Origin: GCA-2746795 sp964643965
GTDB lineage: Bacteria > Chloroflexota > Anaerolineae > Promineifilales > Promineifilaceae
Assembly (NCBI GenBank): GCA_964643965.1
Contig: CAZXVH010000132.1
Location: 1-12,870 of the forward strand
Length of the DNA stretch: 12,870 nucleotides
Direction: 5' to 3'
Part shown: one piece after another, positions 7,240-12,870 of the stretch
Layout of the letters: each line of letters starts with the position of its first letter
Numbering within the stretch: the stretch's first letter is position 1
Translations under genes and position numbers: made by a program
The notes under the pieces: model-generated
Told to the model about the DNA's origin: nothing
The model's input: only the letters and a program-made list of their open reading frames with translations
Databases searched by the model: none

Positions 7240-7282
7240 GGAATGCGGATTGCGGAGTCGTTTGTTCCGCAATCCGCATTCC
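7240..7282. repeat. 17-bp inverted repeat between nuoL and nuoM
   Basis: GGAATGCGGATTGCGGA (7240-7256) is repeated in perfect inverted form as TCCGCAATCCGCATTCC (7266-7282) around a 9-nt spacer. Each arm is two and a half GGAATGC/GGATTGC heptads. In the operon mRNA it forms a strong hairpin after the nuoL stop and about 16 nt before the nuoM start codon. It could stall exonuclease or dampen nuoM translation. No U-run follows, so it is not a classical terminator. Confidence 0.9.
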
Positions 7283-7296
7283 CCATTCTGCAATCG

Positions 7297-9210
7297 TCAA
7301 ATGAGGATGACGGCTGCCAGTAAGATGACTGCACCAACGACCACACCAGCGGCGTAGCGGCGCAAACGGCCGTTATGCCAGCCATCAATCATCGTAGCCG
7401 TCCTCGCACTCAGTTCCGCCACGATGGTCGAGCCAGCGTCTACCCAATCATCCTTATTCGTTTGCGCCATGCGGACAAACGGCTGGATGAAAATCTCGTT
7501 GTCCAGCCAGTCAAACCCCCAGCCGTTTAGCCAGAAGCGATGCAGCGCCGCGCCCCATTTACTTTGCACCAAACGGGCGGTGAGCTGCGGTCGTTTCAAT
7601 ACAAAATAATAGGCAATGACAATACCACCGAAGGCGACGATAACGGCCGTTCCTTGTAAAGCCAGCTGCGTCGAGATAGCCAGTGGCGTAGTCGCCAGCG
7701 GCGGCAGCACCGTGCTCAAGAAATCAGAGAGCAGCGAGATGTTGCCCAACGTCGGTGGCGTCTCGATGAATCCGACGACAAGCGACAGCAGCGCCAACAC
7801 AGCCAGCGGCAGCTTGATGCGCCAGCCAGGGCGTGGCAGTGGAGATAGTTCGCGCACCAGCGGCTGCCGGTCGCCAAAAAAGGTGAGGAAAATCATGCGG
7901 AAGGTGTAGAGACTGGTGAGCAACGCCCCCACAATACCTGCTGCCCACAGCCAGGCGCCCCCGTTGGGCGCGGCCCACACATCGGCCAATATTTTGTCTT
8001 TACTATAAAACCCGGCCGTCACTAAAGGCAAAGCGGCCAACGAACAGCCGCCAATCAGATACGTCCAAAAGGTAAACGGCAGTTCCTTACGCAGTCCGCC
8101 CATCTTAAACATGCTGTGTTCGTGGCGCAGCCGAGAGATGACCACACCTGCGCCCAAAAAGAGCAGCGCCTTGAAGAAGGCATGGGTCATAAAATGGAAG
8201 ATAGCCGCCGACCACGCGCCCACACCCAGCGCCAGGAACATGTAGCCCAACTGGCTAATGGTGGAGTACGCCAAAACGCGCTTGATATCCCACTGGGTTA
8301 AGGCACTAAAACCGGCCAGCAGCAAAGTAAGGGCGCCGATAACAGCGACAGCGGCCATCACCGCCGGGGCCAGCAGAAACAGGGTGTTGCTGCGGGCGAT
8401 GAGATAAACACCGGCCGTCACCATCGTGGCGGCGTGCATCAGGGCGCTGACGGGTGTGGGCCCAGCCATGGCATCGGGCAGCCAGATTTGCAGCGGCAGC
8501 TGCGCCGATTTGCTCACCGCGCCGCCCAACAACATAACGGCCGTCCATACGGCCAGCGCCGATCCCAGCGGCCATTGGGCGGCGGCCAGGCGCATGGCGG
8601 GTTGAATATCCAGCGTCCCCAGATTGTCGAAGAGCAAAAAGAGGGCGAGAGCCAGCGCCGTATCGCCGATGCGGGTGACGATAAATGCTTTACGGGCGGC
8701 ACGGCCGTTTTTGGGGTCTTGGTACCAAAAACCGATGAGCAAGAAGCTGCACAAGGCCACCCCTTCCCAGCCTAAATAAAGCAGCAGAAAATTATCGGCC
8801 AGCACCAATACCAGCATCATAGAGACGAACAGGTTGAGATAGGAGAAGAAACGGGCGTAATTCCAGTTATCTTCGTCGGCCATAAAGTCGGCTGAATAGA
8901 GGTGGATGAGAAAGCCGACAACGGTGATGACCAGTACAAACAGCAGGGACAGCGCATCCAGGTACAACCCGATTTGGGGGGCAAAGTCGCCGACACGGAA
9001 CCAGGTCCAATAGTTGTAGACATAGGCGCCACCCGGCGGCGGCGTGCTGATGAAGCTGACGGCCACCAACCCGGATAACAGCGCCGCTACGCCCACGGAA
9101 CCCACACCGATAACGGCCGTTAACCGCTGCGAGCGATGCCAGCCGCTCAATAAAGTCAGCAGCAAAAACCCGGCAAAGGGTAAAACAGGAATGAGCCAGA
9201 GTAAGTGCAT
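7297..9210 (-). CDS. nuoL: NADH-quinone oxidoreductase subunit L
   Basis: A 637-residue protein, the distal antiporter-like subunit of complex I, slightly longer than the usual 610-620. Conserved features are Glu149 in LGWEGVALCSFLLIGFW, Lys234 in AVSKSAQLPLQIWLPDAM, the HAATMVTAG motif near His259, and SKDKIL near Lys404. The C-terminal 100-odd residues fit the long lateral helix plus final membrane anchor that clamps NuoM and NuoN. The ATG at 9210 has AAAGGA 7 nt upstream. It lies between nuoK (93-bp gap filled with an octad repeat) and nuoM (73-bp gap with a 17-bp hairpin). AACGGCCGTT-type palindromes inside it are read as Thr-Ala-Val (7642, 8536, 9112) or Asn-Gly-Arg (7365, 8700). Confidence 0.95.
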   Translation of the reverse strand: MHLLWLIPVLPFAGFLLLTLLSGWHRSQRLTAVIGVGSVGVAALLSGLVAVSFISTPPPGGAYVYNYWTWFRVGDFAPQIGLYLDALSLLFVLVITVVGFLIHLYSADFMADEDNWNYARFFSYLNLFVSMMLVLVLADNFLLLYLGWEGVALCSFLLIGFWYQDPKNGRAARKAFIVTRIGDTALALALFLLFDNLGTLDIQPAMRLAAAQWPLGSALAVWTAVMLLGGAVSKSAQLPLQIWLPDAMAGPTPVSALMHAATMVTAGVYLIARSNTLFLLAPAVMAAVAVIGALTLLLAGFSALTQWDIKRVLAYSTISQLGYMFLALGVGAWSAAIFHFMTHAFFKALLFLGAGVVISRLRHEHSMFKMGGLRKELPFTFWTYLIGGCSLAALPLVTAGFYSKDKILADVWAAPNGGAWLWAAGIVGALLTSLYTFRMIFLTFFGDRQPLVRELSPLPRPGWRIKLPLAVLALLSLVVGFIETPPTLGNISLLSDFLSTVLPPLATTPLAISTQLALQGTAVIVAFGGIVIAYYFVLKRPQLTARLVQSKWGAALHRFWLNGWGFDWLDNEIFIQPFVRMAQTNKDDWVDAGSTIVAELSARTATMIDGWHNGRLRRYAAGVVVGAVILLAAVILI

Positions 9211-9221
9211 CGTTAATCCTT

Positions 9222-9317
9222 TAGTCGTGTAGTCGAATAGTCCGGTAGTCGAATAGTCTGATGGTCTGGTAGTCCACGACTATTTGACTACGAGACTACA
9301 AGACTACTTGACTAACA
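9222..9317. repeat. Phased 8-bp repeat array with strand switch, nuoK-nuoL gap
   Basis: Twelve 8-bp units fill 96 bp exactly. Seven follow TAGTCNNN (9222-9277; one unit has TGGTC), then five follow GACTANNN (9278-9317), which is the inverted motif. GTAGTCGAATAGTC occurs twice exactly (9229-9242 and 9245-9258) and nearly inverted as GACTATTTGACTAC (9278-9291). The array can fold into a long imperfect hairpin. Its right part provides the TAG stop and the last two or three codons of nuoK. Confidence 0.9.
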
Positions 9318-9591
9318 ACGTTTTGAGATGCTGGTGCATTTGTAGCACCAGCGCCAGACCTACGGCCACTTCGGCGGCGGCCATGGCCAGTATGAAGATA
9401 AACATCACCTGTCCGTCAGCCTGTCCCCAGCGCGTGCCGGCCACAATAAAAGCCAGCCCAGCGGCGTTGAGCATGATTTCCAGCGAGAGCAAAATAAACA
9501 AAATATTGCGCCGCACCAACACACCCAACGTCCCCAGCGCAAACAAAATGCCCGCTAATAAAAGTCCATGTTCCATCGGTATCGTTGCCAT
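9304..9591 (-). CDS. nuoK: NADH-quinone oxidoreductase subunit K
   Basis: A 95-residue, three-helix membrane subunit in the proton-transfer path between the quinone module and the antiporter subunits. Glu38 (LLSLEIMLNAAGL) and Glu74 (MAAAEVAVGLAL) correspond to the two essential membrane glutamates of E. coli NuoK (36 and 72). The motif WGQADGQVMFI is also typical. GGAGG lies about 5 nt before the ATG at 9591, an excellent ribosome-binding site. The last codons (VK-stop) are made from the neighbouring octad repeat array, so repeat growth has probably set where this protein ends. The gap to nuoJ is 97 bp of heptad repeats. Confidence 0.95.
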   Translation of the reverse strand: MATIPMEHGLLLAGILFALGTLGVLVRRNILFILLSLEIMLNAAGLAFIVAGTRWGQADGQVMFIFILAMAAAEVAVGLALVLQMHQHLKTLLVK

Positions 9592-9604
9592 CTTTCCTCC
9601 ATTT

Positions 9605-9698
9605 GGTCAGTGATCAGTGGTCAGTGGTCAGTGGTCAGTAAACCGTTTACCGTTCACCGTTTATCGATCATCGTTTACCGTTTACCGCTCATCGTCTA
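9605..9698. repeat. Two heptad arrays between nuoJ and nuoK
   Basis: Five 7-bp units of GGTCAGT (9605-9639, the second is GATCAGT) are followed by eight 7-bp units of the CCGTTTA type (9643-9698: CCGTTTA, CCGTTCA, TCGATCA, TCGTCTA and similar). The second array runs ten bases into nuoJ and supplies its TGA stop and the final Arg-Arg. Confidence 0.9.
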
Positions 9699-10198
9699 CC
9701 CAAGTGATACGCGCCGACCAGTGCGGCCAGGAGCAGCATTGAAGCGAGTTCTACGCCCAGCAGGTAAGGGCCAAAAAGGGTGAGTCCGACTTGTTGGGGA
9801 GAAACGGCCGTTTCTCCCGCAGCCTGCCCCCGTCCCGCCAGTAAATAGATCAGTTCGGCCAGCAAAACGGCCGTTAGCAACCCAGGCCCACGCCAATTGA
9901 AAGAAAACGGCCACTTCGGCTTGCGACCTTGGTCGCCGCTCAGTGCAGGCTGTTTGTCATCTCCCACCTGCGGATTAAGCAACATAATCACAAACAAAAA
10001 CAGCACCATAATCGCGCCGGCATAAGTAATCACCTCCAGGGCTGCGGCAAACGGCGCACCCAGCGTAAAAAACAGCAATCCCAGCGCCAGCAGCGACACC
10101 ACCAAATACAACAGCGCATGAACCGCATTCCGCCGCGTAATCACCATCCCCGTCGCCACAATCGCCACCATCGCCGATACATAAAAAATAATAGTCAT
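9689..10198 (-). CDS. nuoJ: NADH-quinone oxidoreductase subunit J
   Basis: A 169-residue membrane subunit with five helices, linking NuoH, NuoK and NuoA in complex I. The conserved third-helix motif ALEVITYAGAIMVLFLFVIMLL contains Glu55 and the Tyr-Ala-Gly region involved in the helix rotation that couples redox chemistry to proton flow. The start is ATG at 10198 (MTIIFYVSAM), because AAGGAA lies about 8 nt upstream; an in-frame ATG at 10219 would place that signal inside the gene. Two AACGGCCGTT copies lie in it (9803 and 9866), both read as Thr-Ala-Val, and the first sits in a 22-bp perfect palindrome. The last residues are made of heptad repeat DNA. Confidence 0.93.
   Translation of the reverse strand: MTIIFYVSAMVAIVATGMVITRRNAVHALLYLVVSLLALGLLFFTLGAPFAAALEVITYAGAIMVLFLFVIMLLNPQVGDDKQPALSGDQGRKPKWPFSFNWRGPGLLTAVLLAELIYLLAGRGQAAGETAVSPQQVGLTLFGPYLLGVELASMLLLAALVGAYHLGRR
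9797..9818. repeat. 22-bp perfect palindrome inside nuoJ
   Basis: AACGGCCGTT at 9803-9812 is extended symmetrically by GGGAGA on the left and TCTCCC on the right, giving an uninterrupted 22-bp palindrome within coding sequence. It is the longest palindrome found around this motif here. Confidence 0.9.
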
Positions 10199-10301
10199 AA
10201 CATCATTCCTTCTTGCCATTGATTAGAGAAACTACGTCTTTTACCAGACTGCGCCGGCAAAAGAAATTGCAAATTGTGAAGTGATTTATGTGAGATAGCA
10301 C

Positions 10302-10336
10302 TTCATCATTCATAATTCATCATTCATAATTCATAA
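10302..10336. repeat. Heptad array TTCATMA in the nuoI-nuoJ gap
   Basis: Five exact 7-bp units, TTCATCA-TTCATAA-TTCATCA-TTCATAA-TTCATAA, lie just after the nuoI stop in transcript order reversed (between the nuoI end at 10346 and the nuoJ start at 10198). The motif GAAGTG at 10278 and CACTTC at 10299 flanks its left side as an inverted pair. Confidence 0.85.
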
Positions 10337-10345
10337 CTCCCTCCC

Positions 10346-10861
10346 CTACGGCAGCAAACTACGCAAATTCACCGGCGGCGCTTCATGCTCCGCTTCCCCC
10401 TTATCCTTGCCGCCAATCGCCAGACCGGCGACACGATAATAGTTGTAGTCGTGGTACTTGCCCGGCCCGCTAATCTGTAAATCTGCCTTTTCATAGACCA
10501 GACTCTGCCGATTGTATTCACTCATCTCAAAATCAGGTGTCAGTTGAATGGCATACGTGGGACAAGCTTCTTCACAAAAACCACAAAAAATACAGCGTGA
10601 AAAATTGATGCGAAAGAATTCCGGGTAACGACGGCCGTTTTCATCCTCCGTCGCCTGCAAAGAGATACAATCGGTGGGGCAGGCGATGGCACACAAATAA
10701 CAGGCCACACAGCGCTCCGCGCCATCCGGGTCTTCGGTCAACACAATCCGCCCCCGGTAACGCGGCGGCATCGCCAGCGGCTCTTCCGGATATTGCACCG
10801 TCACCCGCTTGCGCCAACTATGCCTAAAAACTTCCCAAATCGTCCGTAAAATACTAATCAT
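10346..10861 (-). CDS. nuoI: NADH-quinone oxidoreductase subunit I, two 4Fe-4S clusters
   Basis: A 171-residue ferredoxin-like subunit that carries clusters N6a and N6b and passes electrons toward cluster N2 near the quinone site. The cysteine patterns are complete: Cys51, 54, 57, 61 (CVACYLCAIACP) and Cys90, 93, 96, 100 (CIFCGFCEEACP). The N-terminal amphipathic stretch (MISILRTIWEVFRHSW) matches the membrane-attaching helix of NuoI. The ATG at 10861 is chosen because AAAGGA lies 6 nt upstream; an in-frame ATG at 10897 would add 12 unrelated residues and has no such signal. The 237-bp gap to nuoH is filled with inverted and direct repeats. A near-copy of AACGGCCGTT at 10630 is read as Asn-Gly-Arg. 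Confidence 0.96.
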   Translation of the reverse strand: MISILRTIWEVFRHSWRKRVTVQYPEEPLAMPPRYRGRIVLTEDPDGAERCVACYLCAIACPTDCISLQATEDENGRRYPEFFRINFSRCIFCGFCEEACPTYAIQLTPDFEMSEYNRQSLVYEKADLQISGPGKYHDYNYYRVAGLAIGGKDKGEAEHEAPPVNLRSLLP

Positions 10862-10916
10862 TTCAAATCCTTTTGTAACTGTATGCGTATCTGCCAAACT
10901 TCATATATAGCGGCGG

Positions 10917-10975
10917 CTGAGCTTGTCGAAGCCAAAGCGGTTTGCGCCACCCGCCTCCGCCTTCGACAAGCTCAG
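10917..10975. repeat. 15-bp inverted repeat CTGAGCTTGTCGAAG, nuoH-nuoI gap
   Basis: CTGAGCTTGTCGAAG (10917-10931) is mirrored exactly by CTTCGACAAGCTCAG (10961-10975) around a 29-nt spacer. The TTCGACAAGCTCAG motif is a widespread dispersed repeat in many environmental bacterial genomes. Here the two copies face each other and can form a hairpin in the nuo mRNA just before nuoI. Confidence 0.85.
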
Positions 10976-10994
10976 GCTACGGCGAAGGCTACCT

Positions 10995-11096
10995 TGTAGT
11001 GCCTGGCACTGCTTACGGGGTGAACCGATCTGTAGTGCCAGGCACGGGGCGAACCGATCTGGTCGCCCAAAATTGCTCTGCCCCGTGCCAGGCACT
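10995..11096. repeat. GTGCC(A/T)GGCAC repeat cluster after nuoH
   Basis: TGTAGTGCC-T/A-GGCAC occurs at 10995-11009 and 11031-11045, each followed within about 10 nt by CGGGG-T/GGGGC and GAACCGATCTG. An inverted copy lies at 11080-11096 (GCCCCGTGCCAGGCACT), pairing with 11034-11050 with a single central mismatch. The cluster begins two bases after the nuoH stop codon and can form a 17-bp hairpin in the transcript. Confidence 0.85.
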
Positions 11097-11098
11097 GC

Positions 11099-12052
11099 TT
11101 AACCTATTGCCAACACCACCCCCGCCGTCACCAACAAATTCAGCAGTGCCAGCGGCAGTAACAGCTTCCAGCCCAGCGCCATCAACTGGTCATAGCGCGG
11201 CCGAGGCAGGGAGGCTCGCATCAGCACAAACACGGCGATGAGCAAGAAAGTCTTGAGCAAAAACCAGAGCAGTGGCGGCAGTAACGGGCCGCGCCAGCCA
11301 CCAAAAAAGAGCGTCACCGTCATCGCCGAAATTAGCGTAATGCCCAGATATTCGCCCACAAAAAACATGCCAAACTTCATGCCGGAATATTCTGCATGGT
11401 AGCCAGCGACCAGTTCACTGTCCGCCTCCGGTAAATCGAAGGGAAGGCGATGCGTTTCAGCCAATCCGGCGATGAAGAAGATGACCAGTCCCAAAAATTG
11501 CGGCACACAAAACCATACCTTCTGCTGCGCGGCCACGATGTCGCCCAAATTAAACGACCCGGCCAGCAGTACCACGCCCATCAGCGACAGTCCCATAAAT
11601 ACTTCGTAGCTCAACAACTGCGCCGCCGCTCGCAGCCCGCCCAACAGCGCATATTTACTGTTCGACGACCAGCCCGCCAGCACCACGCTGTAGGCGCCCA
11701 ACGCCGACATCGCCAGGAAGAAGAGCAAGCCCACGTTTAAGTCGGCTACCTGAATGCCCGGGGCGACCGGCAGTACGGCAAAGGAGAGCAGCACCGTGGC
11801 AATGATGATAGCTGGCGCCAAAACGAAGACCGCTTTGTCGGCAAAGGGCGGAATCCAATCCTCTTTAGTGAAGATTTTGATCATATCGGCCAGCACTTGC
11901 AGCAGGCCAAAAGGGCCCACGCGGTTGGGACCATAACGATCTTGCCACAGGCCCAGCAGCCGCCGCTCCAGCCAAATATTTCCGGCGGCGATGCTCAGCA
12001 CGACCACCAGCACGCCTACGACGGTTATAAGAGATACCATTGTTTCACTCAT
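11099..12052 (-). CDS. nuoH: NADH-quinone oxidoreductase subunit H
   Basis: A 317-residue membrane subunit that forms most of the quinone-binding chamber and the first proton path of complex I. Signature segments are all present: LERRLLGLWQDRYGPNRVGP (Glu29-Arg30), LADMIKIFTKEDWIPP, GGLRAAAQLLSYEV (Glu150), AETHRLPFDLPEADSELVAG (Glu199, Glu209, Glu213) and RASLPRPRYDQLMALGWK. The start is ATG at 12052 (MSETMVSLIT), with AGGACAGG ending about 5 nt upstream; an in-frame ATG at 12094 would add 14 residues encoded by upstream repeat DNA. It lies 72 bp after nuoG, a gap holding a double-hairpin repeat, and a repeat cluster starts right after its stop. Confidence 0.96.
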   Translation of the reverse strand: MSETMVSLITVVGVLVVVLSIAAGNIWLERRLLGLWQDRYGPNRVGPFGLLQVLADMIKIFTKEDWIPPFADKAVFVLAPAIIIATVLLSFAVLPVAPGIQVADLNVGLLFFLAMSALGAYSVVLAGWSSNSKYALLGGLRAAAQLLSYEVFMGLSLMGVVLLAGSFNLGDIVAAQQKVWFCVPQFLGLVIFFIAGLAETHRLPFDLPEADSELVAGYHAEYSGMKFGMFFVGEYLGITLISAMTVTLFFGGWRGPLLPPLLWFLLKTFLLIAVFVLMRASLPRPRYDQLMALGWKLLLPLALLNLLVTAGVVLAIG

Positions 12053-12075
12053 CAGCCTGTCCTGAATCTGAGAGC

Positions 12076-12121
12076 GCGGACAGCTTGTCCGCAAAGGGCA
12101 GGCGGGACGCCTGCGCTCCCA
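12076..12121. repeat. Double-hairpin intergenic repeat, copy B (nuoG-nuoH gap)
   Basis: GCGGACA-gct-TGTCCGC (12076-12092) and GCAGGCG-gga-CGCCTGC (12098-12114) are followed by GCTCCCA (12115-12121), ending four bases from the nuoG stop codon. Copy A lies at 96-153. The stems are 5 bp apart here and 17 bp apart in copy A. Confidence 0.85.
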
Positions 12122-12124
12122 GGT

Positions 12125-12870
12125 TTATGCGTTGTGGTGCGCTGCACGCATACCGTCTTCTTTAGAAATGGTCACCGTTTTGCCAACCCATTCTGCGCCA
12201 TCGCTCAATCCCATGGGCAGCCCGACTGTTCCCAGCGGCAGTGAAGGCAGGAGTTTGACGGGCAGGGATAAGGTTTGTTGAAGAACGGCCGTTTCGAGCG
12301 GTTCAGTGTAAGCTGTTTCTCCTTCCGCCACGCCCAGTTTCAAGGCATCATCTGGATGCAGCGCCAGATACGGCTGCGGAGCGCGGGCGGCGATGGCAGG
12401 CGCTTGGGCGCTCAGTTCTTCAGAGCCAAAAATGTGATAAATAGGCAGCACCTGCCAGACGCCTTCTTCTGCCACAAAGGCCGGAGGAATGGTCTCGAAG
12501 TAGGTGTGGTCGGTCGTGTCGCTGGGCAGTAAGCCCACGCCTTCACTGCCGCCGCGCAGTGGCCCACCGATCTCTTCCTGGAAACGGTTTAACGCCTGCA
12601 CCGAGTTCCAGCCAGGCGCCCAGTAACGGGTAACCAGGGCGGTGGGCGGCTGCTGGGCGCTGCCTTCCATGGAAAAGGCCAGCGGCGTGTCAGGGTCGGC
12701 GGTCGGCAGCGGCTCGTTGACGTTGCGGTCAGCATAGAGCGACGTGTGACCGCTGACGCGCAAGGGCTGACGTGCTATCTTTTGGCCGTTGATGCGGAAT
12801 GTGGCTAAGGGCGCGTCCTGCGGCAGGTCGGCAAAAATGGGATCACTGGCGGCGATGTCTAGCACCACCT
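12125..12870 (-). CDS. nuoG: NADH-quinone oxidoreductase subunit G, C-terminal part
   Basis: About 248 C-terminal residues of a large protein are visible; the frame is open through the right edge at 12870, so the N-terminal iron-sulfur and molybdopterin-type domains lie outside. The position directly before nuoH, the beta-rich closing domain (FETIPPAFVAEEGVWQVLPI, then LALHPDDALKLGVAEGETAY) and the ending LPSLPLGTVGLPMGL fit the C-terminal domain of NuoG, the 75-kDa-type subunit that carries several iron-sulfur clusters in the peripheral arm. The piece LHPDDALKLGVAEGE resembles the C-terminal beta-barrel of molybdopterin-guanine-dinucleotide oxidoreductases, from which NuoG derives. AACGGCCGTT at 12284 is read as Thr-Ala-Val. 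It terminates 72 bp before nuoH. Confidence 0.88.
   Translation of the reverse strand, partial: VVLDIAASDPIFADLPQDAPLATFRINGQKIARQPLRVSGHTSLYADRNVNEPLPTADPDTPLAFSMEGSAQQPPTALVTRYWAPGWNSVQALNRFQEEIGGPLRGGSEGVGLLPSDTTDHTYFETIPPAFVAEEGVWQVLPIYHIFGSEELSAQAPAIAARAPQPYLALHPDDALKLGVAEGETAYTEPLETAVLQQTLSLPVKLLPSLPLGTVGLPMGLSDGAEWVGKTVTISKEDGMRAAHHNA

Larger units (their letters stand above)
782..12293. repeat. Dispersed palindrome AACGGCCGTT, 15 exact copies
   Basis: Exact copies start at 1824, 3403, 3534, 4330, 4843, 4927, 5308, 5608, 5712, 7365, 7642, 9112, 9803, 9866 and 12284. One-mismatch copies start at 782, 4343, 8536, 8700 and 10630. About 0.01 copies of a given 10-mer are expected by chance in this length at even base use. 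Twelve exact copies lie in genes (11 read as Thr-Ala-Val, one as Asn-Gly-Arg) and three between genes. Some extend as longer palindromes, such as AAAAACGGCCGTTTTT at 3531 and 4924. The core CGGCCG is self-complementary, so both strands carry it equally. Confidence 0.95.

Noticed and set aside
7224..7388. Longer nuoM with start at 7388
   Set aside because: The extra 55 residues overlap nuoL and encode hairpin repeat DNA; MILPWTIL at 7223 matches NuoM N-termini.
4249..9210. Mrp-type Na+/H+ antiporter operon in place of complex I
   Set aside because: NuoL, M and N resemble MrpA and MrpD, but the linked nuoG, H, I, J and K with iron-sulfur and quinone-site motifs establish complex I.
9605..9698. 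CRISPR array
   Set aside because: The units are 7 bp with no unique spacers of 30-40 bp, so these are tandem short repeats.

Overview
The window carries the distal part of a respiratory complex I operon, nuoG (3' part)-H-I-J-K-L-M-N, all on the minus strand from 12870 down to 4249. Downstream on the same strand are a small two-gene cassette, a decayed cytochrome b/molybdopterin oxidoreductase pseudogene, a tiny nuoN-like relic, a helical-repeat lipoprotein and the first 19 codons of a probable transketolase gene. Nothing convincing is encoded on the plus strand. The organism is most likely a Chloroflexota bacterium (Anaerolineae/Ardenticatenia-like, possibly a metagenome assembly). This is inferred from the E. 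coli-type nuoG-N order, the cytochrome b-Mo oxidoreductase family, the small-protein families and the repeat-rich intergenic DNA. It is not proven by a marker gene. A NuoG subunit argues against a cyanobacterium.

Layout from the right edge, in transcription order: NuoG C-terminus (12125-12870), NuoH (11099-12052), NuoI with two 4Fe-4S clusters (10346-10861), NuoJ (9689-10198), NuoK (9304-9591), NuoL (7297-9210), NuoM (5661-7223) and NuoN (4249-5664, 4-nt ATGA overlap with nuoM). Then come a 78-aa uncharacterised protein (3958-4194), a 123-aa protein with a C-terminal ribbon-helix-helix-like segment (3581-3952), the pseudogene (2103-3368), a nuoN-tail relic (1932-2003), the lipoprotein (410-1747) and the probable tkt start (1-59). 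Together the Nuo proteins form the peripheral-arm base (NuoG, NuoI), the quinone site (NuoH) and the proton-pumping membrane arm (NuoJ, K, L, M, N). Subunits A-F should lie beyond the right edge.

The most unusual content is repetitive DNA. First, the 10-bp palindrome AACGGCCGTT occurs 15 times exactly, plus several one-mismatch copies. It lies inside genes (nearly always read as Thr-Ala-Val) and between them, which resembles the cyanobacterial HIP1 palindrome but with another sequence. Second, every nuo gap wide enough to hold DNA carries its own short-repeat family: 7-bp tandem arrays (TTCATMA, GGTCAGT then CCGTTTA, GGATTGC), an exactly phased 8-bp array that switches to its reverse complement midway, and hairpin-forming repeats. 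Several run into the coding sequence and supply the stop codons or last residues of nuoJ, nuoK and nuoM, and part of a nuoM loop. These resemble the heptameric STRR repeats of filamentous cyanobacteria.
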